From assembly GCA_038230595.1 (NCBI GenBank), contig JBBRMY010000016.1, positions 1 through 28,906 on the forward strand: DNA of 28,906 bases, given 5' to 3'. This document shows, one piece after another, positions 1-7,062 of the stretch. The notes beneath the pieces are model-generated. The model saw only the letters and a list, made by a program, of their open reading frames with translations. It was not told where the DNA came from and searched no databases. A program made the position numbers and the translations under genes. The stretch comes from JBBRMY01 sp038230595 (lineage in GTDB: Bacteria; Bacteroidota; Ignavibacteria; Tepidaquicellales; Tepidaquicellaceae). Position 1 is the stretch's first letter, and each line of letters opens with the position of its first letter.

Positions 1-300
1 GACGGAGTTGAAACATATTATTTTGATAACAGCAAGGAGATCGTCTATTTCAAGATAGACGGAGGCTATACGATCCAGGTAGGCTCATTCATTCAGCAAG
101 AAAAGGCTTATTCGTGCGCTGACGAGAAAAAAATACTTCTTGATAGAAAAAGGATCATTGAAGAGAATCATGACGCAAAGCAGGATATTAGAATAGAAGA
201 GATCATAAACAGCAACGGACTATTTTACAGAGTAAGAGTGGGAAAATTTGTTACTCTTGATGATGCAAAGAATTTTTCAAAGCAGCTTGCAAGCAATTAA
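1..300 (+). CDS. SPOR-domain protein, C-terminal fragment
   Basis: The open frame enters from the left edge and ends at TAA 298-300, giving the last 99 residues of a protein. The translation contains a sporulation-related (SPOR) peptidoglycan-binding domain: the first strand reads YTIQVGSF, and after about 50 residues the second half reads FYRVRVGKF followed by TLDDAKNFSKQL, the usual two-fold beta-alpha-beta pattern. SPOR domains bind glycan strands stripped of stem peptides and are common at the C-terminus of periplasmic or membrane-anchored envelope proteins in Bacteroidota and relatives. The N-terminal part that would define the protein's other role is outside the window. I see no T-rich terminator right after it; an 11-bp hairpin lies at 346-380. 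Confidence 0.85.
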   Translation, partial: DGVETYYFDNSKEIVYFKIDGGYTIQVGSFIQQEKAYSCADEKKILLDRKRIIEENHDAKQDIRIEEIINSNGLFYRVRVGKFVTLDDAKNFSKQLASN

Positions 301-345
301 AGTAATTACAAATTAAGTTTTAGGTAGTAATTGGGGATGTTCGTA

Positions 346-380
346 AATACAGGACCGGTCTGAATAACGGGTCCTGTATT
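346..380. repeat. 11-bp perfect inverted repeat (hairpin)
   Basis: The arms AATACAGGACC (346-356) and GGTCCTGTATT (370-380) are perfectly complementary around a 13-nt loop. No T-run follows on either strand, so it is not a canonical intrinsic terminator. The arms resemble the GGACAGG/CCTGTCC arms of the palindromes at 1408 and 5762, so this may be a diverged member of the same class; that link is weak. Confidence 0.6.
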
Positions 381-507
381 GCGGACCAAAAAATTAAATT
401 TTCAATTGAAATAGCAGATACAATAGCAGAGAGGTGTTTAGAAATTTAAATTTTCTTCTGTGACCCTGGCACAATACATATTTTTTTATAAACCAAATAA
501 AAAAAGC

Positions 508-612
508 ATGAAGTATCTTACACCGAAAGCGTTTTACGTGATCCTGCTTACATTCGCAGGAAAAGTTCTTAGGCCAACAAAGATCAAAAGATACAAACGG
601 CCTGCTTACTGA
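508..612 (+). CDS. possible small protein (34 aa)
   Basis: ATG 508 to TGA 610-612 encodes 34 residues. The first half (YLTPKAFYVILLTFAG) is hydrophobic and the second half is strongly basic (RPTKIKRYKRPAY), the layout of a short membrane-associated or membrane-tethered peptide. It is followed 89 nt later by a strong intrinsic terminator at 701-736, which implies that something in this interval is transcribed on the plus strand and ends there. I do not recognise the sequence. There is no clear Shine-Dalgarno site, but that is true of most genes in this window. A chance ORF of this length is quite possible. Confidence 0.35.
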   Translation: MKYLTPKAFYVILLTFAGKVLRPTKIKRYKRPAY

Positions 613-700
613 AAATAAGAATTAAAATTTTTCGCTGACCTTTTTTAATTAAGGGGGATGCGGGAAAAATCTCTAGAGCTCCTCCACAGCTTTAGAAACA

Positions 701-736
701 AAGCCCTTGACTTGGCATGAGTTGGGGGCTTTTTTT
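701..736 (+). terminator. intrinsic terminator
   Basis: Arms 701-712 (AAGCCCTTGACT) and 720-731 (AGTTGGGGGCTT) form a continuous 12-bp stem with three G-U pairs, a 7-nt loop, and a run of seven T at 730-736. It reads on the plus strand. The nearest plus-strand unit upstream is the possible small ORF 508-612, or an unrecognised RNA. Confidence 0.8.
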
Positions 737-840
737 ATTGAAGAATTTTGAAATTGAATACTTTTGTTACGCAAGCTCCCCGTAAACTTTGAGAAAAATC
801 TGATCATATAAAGCATTGAAATTTCACACTTATTATTTTC

Positions 841-890
841 CAATATCAATTTATAAGCCAGGATAATTTTATTATGATAAATTGATATTA
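841..890. promoter_or_regulatory. 13-bp inverted repeat just upstream of ATG 897
   Basis: AATATCAATTTAT at 842-854 is the exact reverse complement of ATAAATTGATATT at 877-889. The 3' arm ends seven bases before the ATG at 897. It could be an operator bound by a dimeric regulator or a 5'-UTR hairpin that affects initiation. It is AT-only apart from one C or G per arm, so chance plays some role, but a 13-bp perfect match at this spacing is notable. Confidence 0.5.
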
Positions 891-896
891 AAAAAT

Positions 897-1337
897 ATGT
901 GTGAAATTATTGTAAAGGAAGAAGTCACCGAATTTCTACAGAGTGAAACCCCAACCTCTGATAATAATTTTCAGAAGACTAAAAAAGATACATTTGGTGT
1001 TAAGGGCGTAAGAGAAATGTCTTATGCTATTGATGTTTATCTTTTGAATTCTGAATCACCAAGTCTGCAGGAATTTTCATATATATTTAAAATAGACTGT
1101 GTAAGGATGATGGAGCTTGCGGATATCTATGTAACACTTAATGAAAAAGTTGATATGCTTTTAAAATTTCTCATTACAAGAAAAGTAAGAAAGGAAATAA
1201 ATTTTAAAAAGAGATCTAGAAGTATAAACAGGAAGGAAAAAATAAAAGAAGCTATGAACAAAGAATTGAACGAGAAATGCAGCGAAGAGGAAGAAAAAGT
1301 AGAATTAGTAATTGTGATTGAAGATGAGTCTGAATAA
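897..1337 (+). CDS. unknown protein, 146 aa
   Basis: I choose ATG 897 because the only longer start is a TTG (882) that lies inside the inverted repeat 877-889. The product is soluble, with no signal peptide or membrane segment. Residues about 40-90 look helical (SLQEFSYIFKIDCVRMMELAD and on); the tail is very charged, with a basic stretch (KKRSRSINRKEKIKEAMNK) followed by an acidic one (EKCSEEEEKVELVIVIEDESE). The middle has a weak likeness to the helix-turn-helix part of phage terminase small subunits, which I would not rely on. No function can be assigned. It stands alone between a gene-poor interval and the T9SS cluster. Confidence 0.55.
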   Translation: MCEIIVKEEVTEFLQSETPTSDNNFQKTKKDTFGVKGVREMSYAIDVYLLNSESPSLQEFSYIFKIDCVRMMELADIYVTLNEKVDMLLKFLITRKVRKEINFKKRSRSINRKEKIKEAMNKELNEKCSEEEEKVELVIVIEDESE

Positions 1338-1407
1338 AACGCTATACGACGCATACGCGCCGAAGGTAAGAGCTAAGAGTGGTAAAATTTTTGAACCCTT
1401 TGCGTTC

Positions 1408-1436
1408 AGGACAGGTCGCGACCTGGTCCTACAATT
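1408..1436. repeat. palindromic repeat, copy 1 (GGACAGGTCGCGACCTG type)
   Basis: AGGACAGGTCGCGACCTGG followed by TCCT forms a near-perfect palindrome with one bulged G, then TACAATT. Almost the same core and the same trailing TACAATT occur at 5762-5789 inside a gene. Recurrence of core plus flank argues for a dispersed element rather than a chance hairpin. Confidence 0.65.
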
Positions 1437-1607
1437 CAATTATAATTTAAGAATTACTTTTCCATTTCAAATCTATGATATTTAGGCAGTAAAAACAGTC
1501 TTTTACACCAAATAATAATGTTTGAAAATTGAAATCAAAAACTTAACTTTATATTCCTGCATTGCCTATAGCATAAAAGGTTAATTTCATAATATAAAAC
1601 CAAAGTT

Positions 1608-2963
1608 ATGAAAAGGTTGATACTCTTTAGTTTTTTGTTTTTGATCTGTTTGGTTTTAAATTCTTCAATCACATATTCTCAATCAGGGTGGGTTGTTCAG
1701 TCAACGCCATTTATCATTTCAGATTTTCAATTTATTAATTCTCAGACAGGTTTTATTTCAGGTGACCAGGGAAAAGTAGCTAAAACAACTGATGGCGGCA
1801 ACAGCTGGTCACTTATTTCTATTCCTTTAAATTTATCAGTAAGAGGAATTTATTTTTCTAATTTAAACACCGGAGTAGCAATTACATATAAGCAAGCTCC
1901 TACACAATATCCTCCTTTTATTAAGTATTTATTTAAAACTACAAACGGAGGCTTAACATGGGATTCTACATTTAAAGATGCCGGATACGTAAATGATTCA
2001 AAAGTATATATGCTTAATAAAGATACGATATTAACATTAGAAGACGGCTGGGCTGATCCAGGAATTATTGGAATGCTAAATCTTTCTACAAACGGAGGAA
2101 TTACGTTTAACAGAGTCATAAATACATTTGAAGGATTTTATTCATTAAAATTCATCAACAATAAAACAGGATGGGTCTGTACCCATTCTGCTTCCGATTT
2201 TGGTCCCATTTCTACCGGAGTATATAAGACAATAAACAGCGGAATAAACTGGAATAGAATTTATATAGATTCAGTTTCGTCTACAACTATACCTACCACA
2301 ATAAACAGCATATCTTTTTTAAATAATAATACAGGATTTATTGGCGGAGCAAAGGGAAGATTTGCAAAAACAACAAACAGCGGTCTTGAATGGATAGATA
2401 GAAATTTTAGCAACAGATTTTCTTTTGCTGATATTCATTTCTTTGATGAGTTTACGGGGTATGCCGGAATAACCCGTAATAATACTTTAAGCGATTCAAG
2501 CGGAATTTACAGAACAACAAATGCCGGCATATCCTGGGCTAAAATGACAAATTCTCCACTAACTTCTATATATAGATTCAAATTTATTAATGATCTCACT
2601 GGGTGGGCATCGGGATACAGCTCTTCAACAGGAGATGCTTTAATAAAAACCGTAACAGGTGGATTAACTGCCGTTGAACAGATAAGCTCAATTCTTCCGG
2701 AGAAATTTTCACTGAAGCAGAATTATCCGAATCCGTTTAATCCAACGACAAAGATCAATTATGATATACAGATATCGGGGGATGTTTCTTTGAAAGTTTA
2801 TGATGCTGTTGGAAATGAAGTTGAAACGCTGGTGAATGAAAATCAAAATGGCGGAAGTTATTCGGTTTCATTTAATGCCGGAAATTATCCGAGCGGGGTT
2901 TATTTTTATAAGCTGACAGCAGGTAGTTTTTCTGAGACAAGAAAGATGTTGGTTGTGAAATAA
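1608..2963 (+). CDS. T9SS-sorted YCF48/BNR-like propeller protein, paralogue 1
   Basis: This 451-residue protein has a signal peptide (about 1-25, ending TYSQ). It then has roughly six repeats of the pattern F-x-N-x-x-TG-(W/F)-x-x-G...KTT-x-GG-x-x-W, as in YCF48-like and Asp-box beta-propellers (for example near residues 42-73 and 235-265). A type A T9SS sorting domain follows from about residue 365: QNYPNPFNPTTKI, VYDAVGNEVETLV, YPSGVYFYKL and the terminal RKMLVVK. Such proteins cross the outer membrane by the Por/T9SS machinery and are attached to or released from the surface. The ligand or substrate is unknown. It heads three tandem paralogues; its first ~105 nt and a 74-nt stretch near the 3' end nearly match those of the next gene. 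Confidence 0.88.
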   Translation: MKRLILFSFLFLICLVLNSSITYSQSGWVVQSTPFIISDFQFINSQTGFISGDQGKVAKTTDGGNSWSLISIPLNLSVRGIYFSNLNTGVAITYKQAPTQYPPFIKYLFKTTNGGLTWDSTFKDAGYVNDSKVYMLNKDTILTLEDGWADPGIIGMLNLSTNGGITFNRVINTFEGFYSLKFINNKTGWVCTHSASDFGPISTGVYKTINSGINWNRIYIDSVSSTTIPTTINSISFLNNNTGFIGGAKGRFAKTTNSGLEWIDRNFSNRFSFADIHFFDEFTGYAGITRNNTLSDSSGIYRTTNAGISWAKMTNSPLTSIYRFKFINDLTGWASGYSSSTGDALIKTVTGGLTAVEQISSILPEKFSLKQNYPNPFNPTTKINYDIQISGDVSLKVYDAVGNEVETLVNENQNGGSYSVSFNAGNYPSGVYFYKLTAGSFSETRKMLVVK

Positions 2964-3048
2964 TTACAAATTACAGATTATCAAATTCATGAAAGTTGTT
3001 TTGTGATATTTTATAATAATAAATTATTCGGTTAAATAAATTTAGGTT

Positions 3049-4413
3049 ATGAAAAGGTTAATACTCTTTAGTTTTTTGTTTTTGATCTGTTTAGTTTTAA
3101 ATTCTTCAATCACATATTCTCAATCAGGGTGGGTTGTACAATCAACGCCATTCAGTAATATTAATGATGTTCAGTTCCTGAATTCCCAAACAGGATTTAT
3201 TGTGGGGAACGGAGGGGGACAATTTGCAATAACAAGTAACGGAGGTTCAACATGGGCTGTTCGTAATGCACCTTCCACTCAACCGATGCTGTCAGTAAGC
3301 TTTATAAACGAGAACACCGGATGGATATGCGGTAAAAAAGATACTGTGGGATATTTTGTTTCAAATATGTATAAGACTACAAACGGCGGAACGCTTTGGA
3401 CATTTGTTTCAGCATCCGGGTTTTATAATTATTATCAGGAGGTGCATATGCTGAACAAGGATTCACTATTATTGTTTACTGCATTTAATGATGGATTTGG
3501 AAGCGGAGGAAGTTCTTCATATTCCTTTAATTCTGGAAATACTTTTTCACCTTCATCAGGTATTGGAGGATATTCTATTAATTTTCTTAATAAGAATACA
3601 GGATGGGCTTGCGGATATAATTCAACAGATCTTGGAGTGAGTAAAACGTATGTCAATAAAACAACAAATTCAGGAAAAGACTGGACGAGAATATTTAAAG
3701 ATACTATCTTCACAGGTTCCTTCAGCATAAACGCGGTCTCAAACCAGTTTTTTATTAATGAAAATATTGGATTTATCTGCGGTGATAAAGGAAAATTTTT
3801 GAAAACGACTAATGGAGGTACTAATTGGAATGATCTTAGCATTAGTCAAACGTTCTTTTTTAGCTCTCTTTATTTTTTTAATGAAAGTACCGGTTATGCG
3901 GCGGCTTCAGGATATAATGCAACATCAGATGGCAGCGCATTAAAAAGAACAACAGACGGGGGACTAACATGGACGTCAATGACTAATAATCCAATAAATA
4001 AAATCGGAAAGATTATTTTTGTCGATAATTTGACAGGTTGGGCGCTCGGAAAAAGCGGATCCGTTTTATTTGGTTACACTGGAGGTTTATTAATGAAAAC
4101 AATCTCCGGCGGCTTGACAGCAGTAGAACCAATCAGCTCAATTATACCTGATAAATTTTCTCTACACCAAAATTATCCGAATCCTTTTAATCCTACAACA
4201 AATATTAGATACGGACTTCCGAATGCAAATTTTGTTTCTTTGAAGGTTTATGATGCTGTTGGAAATGAAGTTGAAACGCTGGTGAATGAAAATCAAAATG
4301 GCGGAAGTTATTCGGTTTCGTTCAATGCAGTGAATTATCCGAGCGGGGTTTATTTTTATAAGCTTATGACAAGGAGTTTTAGTGAGACGAGGAAGATGGT
4401 GTTATTGAAATGA
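3049..4413 (+). CDS. T9SS-sorted YCF48/BNR-like propeller protein, paralogue 2
   Basis: 454 residues. Residues 1-35 are identical to paralogue 1 (signal peptide plus the mature start SGWVVQSTPF), and the DNA over that stretch differs at only about four positions. The middle has the same repeat architecture (KTTNGG..W, TG(W/F)..G) but a clearly diverged sequence. The T9SS domain starts near residue 368 with QNYPNPFNPTTNI. From 4246 to 4319 the DNA is identical to 2796-2869 of paralogue 1. Only 85 nt separate it from the gene upstream, so co-transcription is likely. It ends with ATGA, where a doubtful 62-codon frame overlaps the stop. The role is inferred to be a surface or secreted beta-propeller with an unknown target. 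Confidence 0.88.
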   Translation: MKRLILFSFLFLICLVLNSSITYSQSGWVVQSTPFSNINDVQFLNSQTGFIVGNGGGQFAITSNGGSTWAVRNAPSTQPMLSVSFINENTGWICGKKDTVGYFVSNMYKTTNGGTLWTFVSASGFYNYYQEVHMLNKDSLLLFTAFNDGFGSGGSSSYSFNSGNTFSPSSGIGGYSINFLNKNTGWACGYNSTDLGVSKTYVNKTTNSGKDWTRIFKDTIFTGSFSINAVSNQFFINENIGFICGDKGKFLKTTNGGTNWNDLSISQTFFFSSLYFFNESTGYAAASGYNATSDGSALKRTTDGGLTWTSMTNNPINKIGKIIFVDNLTGWALGKSGSVLFGYTGGLLMKTISGGLTAVEPISSIIPDKFSLHQNYPNPFNPTTNIRYGLPNANFVSLKVYDAVGNEVETLVNENQNGGSYSVSFNAVNYPSGVYFYKLMTRSFSETRKMVLLK

Positions 4414-4620
4414 GCTTTTTTACTTCCCCATTCAGGAGATTGGGAAAGAGAGAAGATAGTGTTGTTGAAGTAAAAGCAATAGCAGTTTCATCCCCGATAG
4501 AAGCATTCCTTAAGAAGTGGGAAGCCAGTCCGATGAATTCGCATCGAAGGACAAGCTCTGAGGCGCAAAGAAACGCGAAAGCAATAACTAAATTTTGAAG
4601 TTATATTATATTGTAAAAAA

Positions 4621-5961
4621 ATGAAAAAATTAATTTTTATTTTAGGATATTTTATTCTGGTAAACAGCTGTTATGCGCAGCCGGGATGGTTCAGTCAGGC
4701 ATCACCTTTTACTAACATCACGGATCTGCAATTCATAAATGCCCAGACCGGATTTATTACCGGGGGCTCATTTGGCGGACAGGTGGCAAAGACCACAAAT
4801 GGAGGTGATACATGGACAATGATCCCTGTACCCCGAACCGAGCTGCAAATGACTTCGGTAGAATTTATAAATGCTAATACCGGCTGGTGCTGCGGTTCAA
4901 GAGCTTATCCCTATCCCTGCTGTAATTATTTCACAATGTATTATAAAACAACTAACGGGGGTCAGACATGGGACTCTTTGCCGCAAGGCTGGGGGTATAA
5001 AGCTTTTTCGGATATTCATATGTTCAGCAAGGATTCTTTGTTGGTAGGAAACATTGAAGATCATGATCTATCTACTTCAGGATCACTCCATTTTACAACA
5101 AATTCAGGATCGACCTTTAGTACTCCACAATATCTAAATTACGGCTTTGGTCAGGTTTATTCAATAAGATTTATAAATAATTTTACAGGATTTTATTGCT
5201 CATACTTTGCGGAAGATTACGGTCCTCTTAAGACTCATGTTTTTAAAACAACTGACAGAGGGTTCAGCTGGGCATATATTTATAAAGATACTGCAACTTT
5301 GGGTGGCAGTAGTACTTACTACCCAAAGAAAATAAATGATGAGTTTTTTGTGAATGAAAATACAGGATATATTTGTGGTGAAAAGGGAAGATTTGCTAAA
5401 ACAACTAATGGCGGCCAGAACTGGATAGACAGAAATATTGGCAGTACAATTAACTTTACTTCGATCCATTTCTTCGATCTTAATACAGGGTATATAGCTC
5501 CAAATTTGATGAGAACAACGGATGGAGGTGAAACATGGGTCACAATGGGAAACAGCGTACTAACATGGATCAAAAGGTTTGTCTTTGTTGATAATCTTAC
5601 CGGATGGGCTTATAATAATACAGGACTTATGAAAACTGTTACAGGGGGGGTGACTGCAATCGAACCGATCAGTTCAATAATACCTGAAAAATATTTTTTG
5701 ATGCAGAATTATCCGAATCCATTCAATCCTATGACAAATATCAGATATGATATTCCGGCAGGGACAGGTCGCGATCTGTCCGTACAATTGAAAGTTTACG
5801 ATGCGAATGGAAAAGAAGTTGAGACACTTGTAAATGAAAATCAGAATGGAGGAAGTTATTCTGTATCCTTCAATGCTGTAAATTATCCGAGCGGAGTCTA
5901 TTTTTATAAGCTGACAACTGGCATTTTTTCAGAGACAAGGAAAATGATATTATTAAAATAA
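4621..5961 (+). CDS. T9SS-sorted YCF48/BNR-like propeller protein, paralogue 3
   Basis: 446 residues with a different signal peptide (about 1-19, ending CYAQ) but the same fold plan: repeats such as TGFITGG, KTTNGGDTW, KTTNGGQTW, KTTNGGQNW and RTTDGGETW, then a sorting domain from about residue 356 (QNYPNPFNPMTNI to RKMILLK). Residues 61-115 include an unusual cysteine group (TGWCCGS and YPCC). The sorting domain is four residues longer than in the two preceding paralogues. The extra loop GTGRDLSVQ (381-389) is encoded by a palindromic repeat at 5762-5789 that also occurs between genes at 1408. It follows 207 nt after paralogue 2, so it may have its own promoter. The target is unknown. Confidence 0.87.
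   Translation: MKKLIFILGYFILVNSCYAQPGWFSQASPFTNITDLQFINAQTGFITGGSFGGQVAKTTNGGDTWTMIPVPRTELQMTSVEFINANTGWCCGSRAYPYPCCNYFTMYYKTTNGGQTWDSLPQGWGYKAFSDIHMFSKDSLLVGNIEDHDLSTSGSLHFTTNSGSTFSTPQYLNYGFGQVYSIRFINNFTGFYCSYFAEDYGPLKTHVFKTTDRGFSWAYIYKDTATLGGSSTYYPKKINDEFFVNENTGYICGEKGRFAKTTNGGQNWIDRNIGSTINFTSIHFFDLNTGYIAPNLMRTTDGGETWVTMGNSVLTWIKRFVFVDNLTGWAYNNTGLMKTVTGGVTAIEPISSIIPEKYFLMQNYPNPFNPMTNIRYDIPAGTGRDLSVQLKVYDANGKEVETLVNENQNGGSYSVSFNAVNYPSGVYFYKLTTGIFSETRKMILLK
5762..5789. repeat. palindromic repeat, copy 2, inside a coding sequence
   Basis: GGACAGGTCGCGATCTGTCC is a 20-nt palindrome with one wobble position, followed by GTACAATT. It matches the intergenic copy at 1408-1436 in core and flank. 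It keeps the reading frame and encodes residues 381-390 of the T9SS protein, in a loop where the two neighbouring paralogues are four residues shorter. Confidence 0.7.
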
Positions 5962-6151
5962 GTATTTTTACTAATTAAGGACTACGAATTACGAACTAAG
6001 AAATAATATCTAATAATTGGGAATTCGGAGAGGTTTTCAAATTGTAGTTTATGGATTTTTGATATAAATTGAGTATTCATCATTCACATTATGTAATGGC
6101 AGTTTCATATAAATATCAGACTGTCGTATAGTTATATTCGAACCCAGGCAA

Positions 6152-6478
6152 TTGCTAAAGAAAATTGAAAATATATTAAGCCGGATCCCGGTTTTAAGGG
6201 ACAATACACTTCAGATAAATTTTCTGATAGTATTAGCGGCATTCACATATATTGTGATCACAGTCGATCTGCAGACAGAAATGGCTGTAGAAAAGGATGA
6301 GATCTCTTCATTAGTAGCAGTACTTGTTCAATCGCTGAATTTATCTTTAACAGATACACCACTTGATACAAATATAGATCTTCCGCTTTTAGGTATTATA
6401 CCTGCAACATCAATTCAAGTAACCCACAATGACGTCTTCTCTTGCCTAATGGTAAGAGGACCACCGGAAATAGATTAA
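6152..6478 (+). CDS. doubtful ORF, 108 codons, one possible membrane segment
   Basis: This open frame has an in-frame stop at 6110-6112 and no ATG before 6281, so it needs a TTG start at 6152 or would be only 65 residues long. The translation has a hydrophobic stretch INFLIVLAAFTYIVITV (about residues 23-39) after a basic start (KKIENILSRI), as expected of a single-pass membrane protein, and then an acidic, leucine-rich part. I recognise no family. It may be a remnant of a former gene or a chance frame in a decayed interval. Confidence 0.3.
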   Translation: MLKKIENILSRIPVLRDNTLQINFLIVLAAFTYIVITVDLQTEMAVEKDEISSLVAVLVQSLNLSLTDTPLDTNIDLPLLGIIPATSIQVTHNDVFSCLMVRGPPEID

Positions 6479-6581
6479 TCGGAAAATACAAAGTTTAGAA
6501 TGAACCGGGTTTAAAACCAGGAACATTGCCTGTGAAATATTTCAGTGTATTGGCTGAATAATATTTTACTCTGAAACTTGC

Positions 6582-6789
6582 AACGACTCCTTAAGGAATT
6601 TAAAAATAGGTGAATTTATTCAGGAGAGCATAATTTCTGAGCTGCTAGACCGGAGCAAATTTATTTTCTCTTAACAATGAAATAACATAAGCAGGAATTT
6701 ATTTATAATGCAGATTCGCTGCGTTTACAAAAATGTAAATGAAATCTGAGATGGTAACGAATCCTTCGGAATTTAAAAATAGGTGAATT
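6582..6789. repeat. pair of ~35-nt direct repeats
   Basis: Copies at 6582-6616 and 6756-6789 share AACGA(C/A)TCCTT, then GGAATTTAAAAATAGG and TGAATT, with one substitution and a small indel between them. They are 174 nt apart in non-coding DNA. Their nature is unknown; they could be remnants of a dispersed repeat. Confidence 0.6.
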
Positions 6790-6968
6790 ACCAAATGGAT
6801 AGCTTAATGCTGCCGTTACTAATAGCAGAAAGAATTTACAAATATTGAAAGAACAACGGATCTTAAAAAAGCAATAAACAGACGTAAGCATTTAAGCTTC
6901 TTCTGATTCGCAACAAGGCATGAGAAGTCATGCAAGCATAGTGCGTTTTGAATTGAGAACAACAACAG

Positions 6969-7015
6969 CTCCCTGATCCTCTTCCAATTAGAGAAGGGGA
7001 TTATCAGGAGTTTTT
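6969..7015 (+). terminator. terminator-like hairpin
   Basis: CTCCCTGAT (6969-6977) pairs with ATCAGGAG (7003-7010) with one bulge. An inner stem of 7 bp is formed by 6978-6984 and 6993-6999, and TTTTT follows at 7011-7015. It lies 48 nt upstream of ATG 7063, so it could end transcription from the left or act as a leader structure. Confidence 0.4.
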
Positions 7016-7062
7016 AAAATAGTGATAAAAAATACAATCAAATTAAAAAACAAACCTTAAAA

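Larger units (their letters stand above)
301..896. other. gene-poor interval
   Basis: Nearly 600 bases between the SPOR protein and the next longer ORF. It holds an 11-bp hairpin (346-380), a possible 34-residue small ORF (508-612), a strong terminator (701-736) and a 13-bp inverted repeat (841-890). The rest is AT-rich and I recognise nothing else in it, including no tRNA, SRP RNA or tmRNA signature. Confidence 0.7.
5962..7062. other. gene-poor interval of 1.1 kb
   Basis: No convincing gene. It contains a weak ORF without ATG start (6152-6478), two copies of a ~35-nt direct repeat (6582-6616 and 6756-6789) and a terminator-like hairpin (6969-7015). The remainder is AT-rich, with many short near-repeats, and looks like decayed or non-coding DNA. 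Confidence 0.6.

Noticed and set aside
346..380. Considered as the terminator of the SPOR-domain gene
   Set aside because: Strong stem but no T-run on either strand, and 46 nt past the stop codon; kept only as a hairpin/repeat.
882..1337. Considered the orphan protein as a phage terminase small subunit marking a prophage
   Set aside because: The likeness is limited to a short helical stretch and no other phage gene lies nearby.
1127..1354. 75-codon minus-strand ORF opposite the orphan gene at 897
   Set aside because: Phe/Ser-rich low-complexity translation that mirrors the Lys/Glu-rich plus-strand protein; an antisense shadow.
4410..4598. 62-codon plus-strand ORF overlapping the stop of paralogue 2 (ATGA)
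   Set aside because: No hydrophobic core, family likeness or codon pattern of a real gene; it is rich in repeat-like wording (GGCGCAAAGAAACGCGAAAG) typical of spacer DNA. The ATGA overlap is probably chance.
1608..5961. Considered an invasion/adhesin or sialidase operon
   Set aside because: The repeats are generic YCF48/Asp-box propeller motifs; I cannot see a catalytic sialidase set or an adhesion domain, so no enzyme or adhesin name is given.
6703..6891. 62-codon minus-strand ORF in the gene-poor interval
   Set aside because: Spans one copy of the 35-nt direct repeat, has no recognisable domain and no supporting context.
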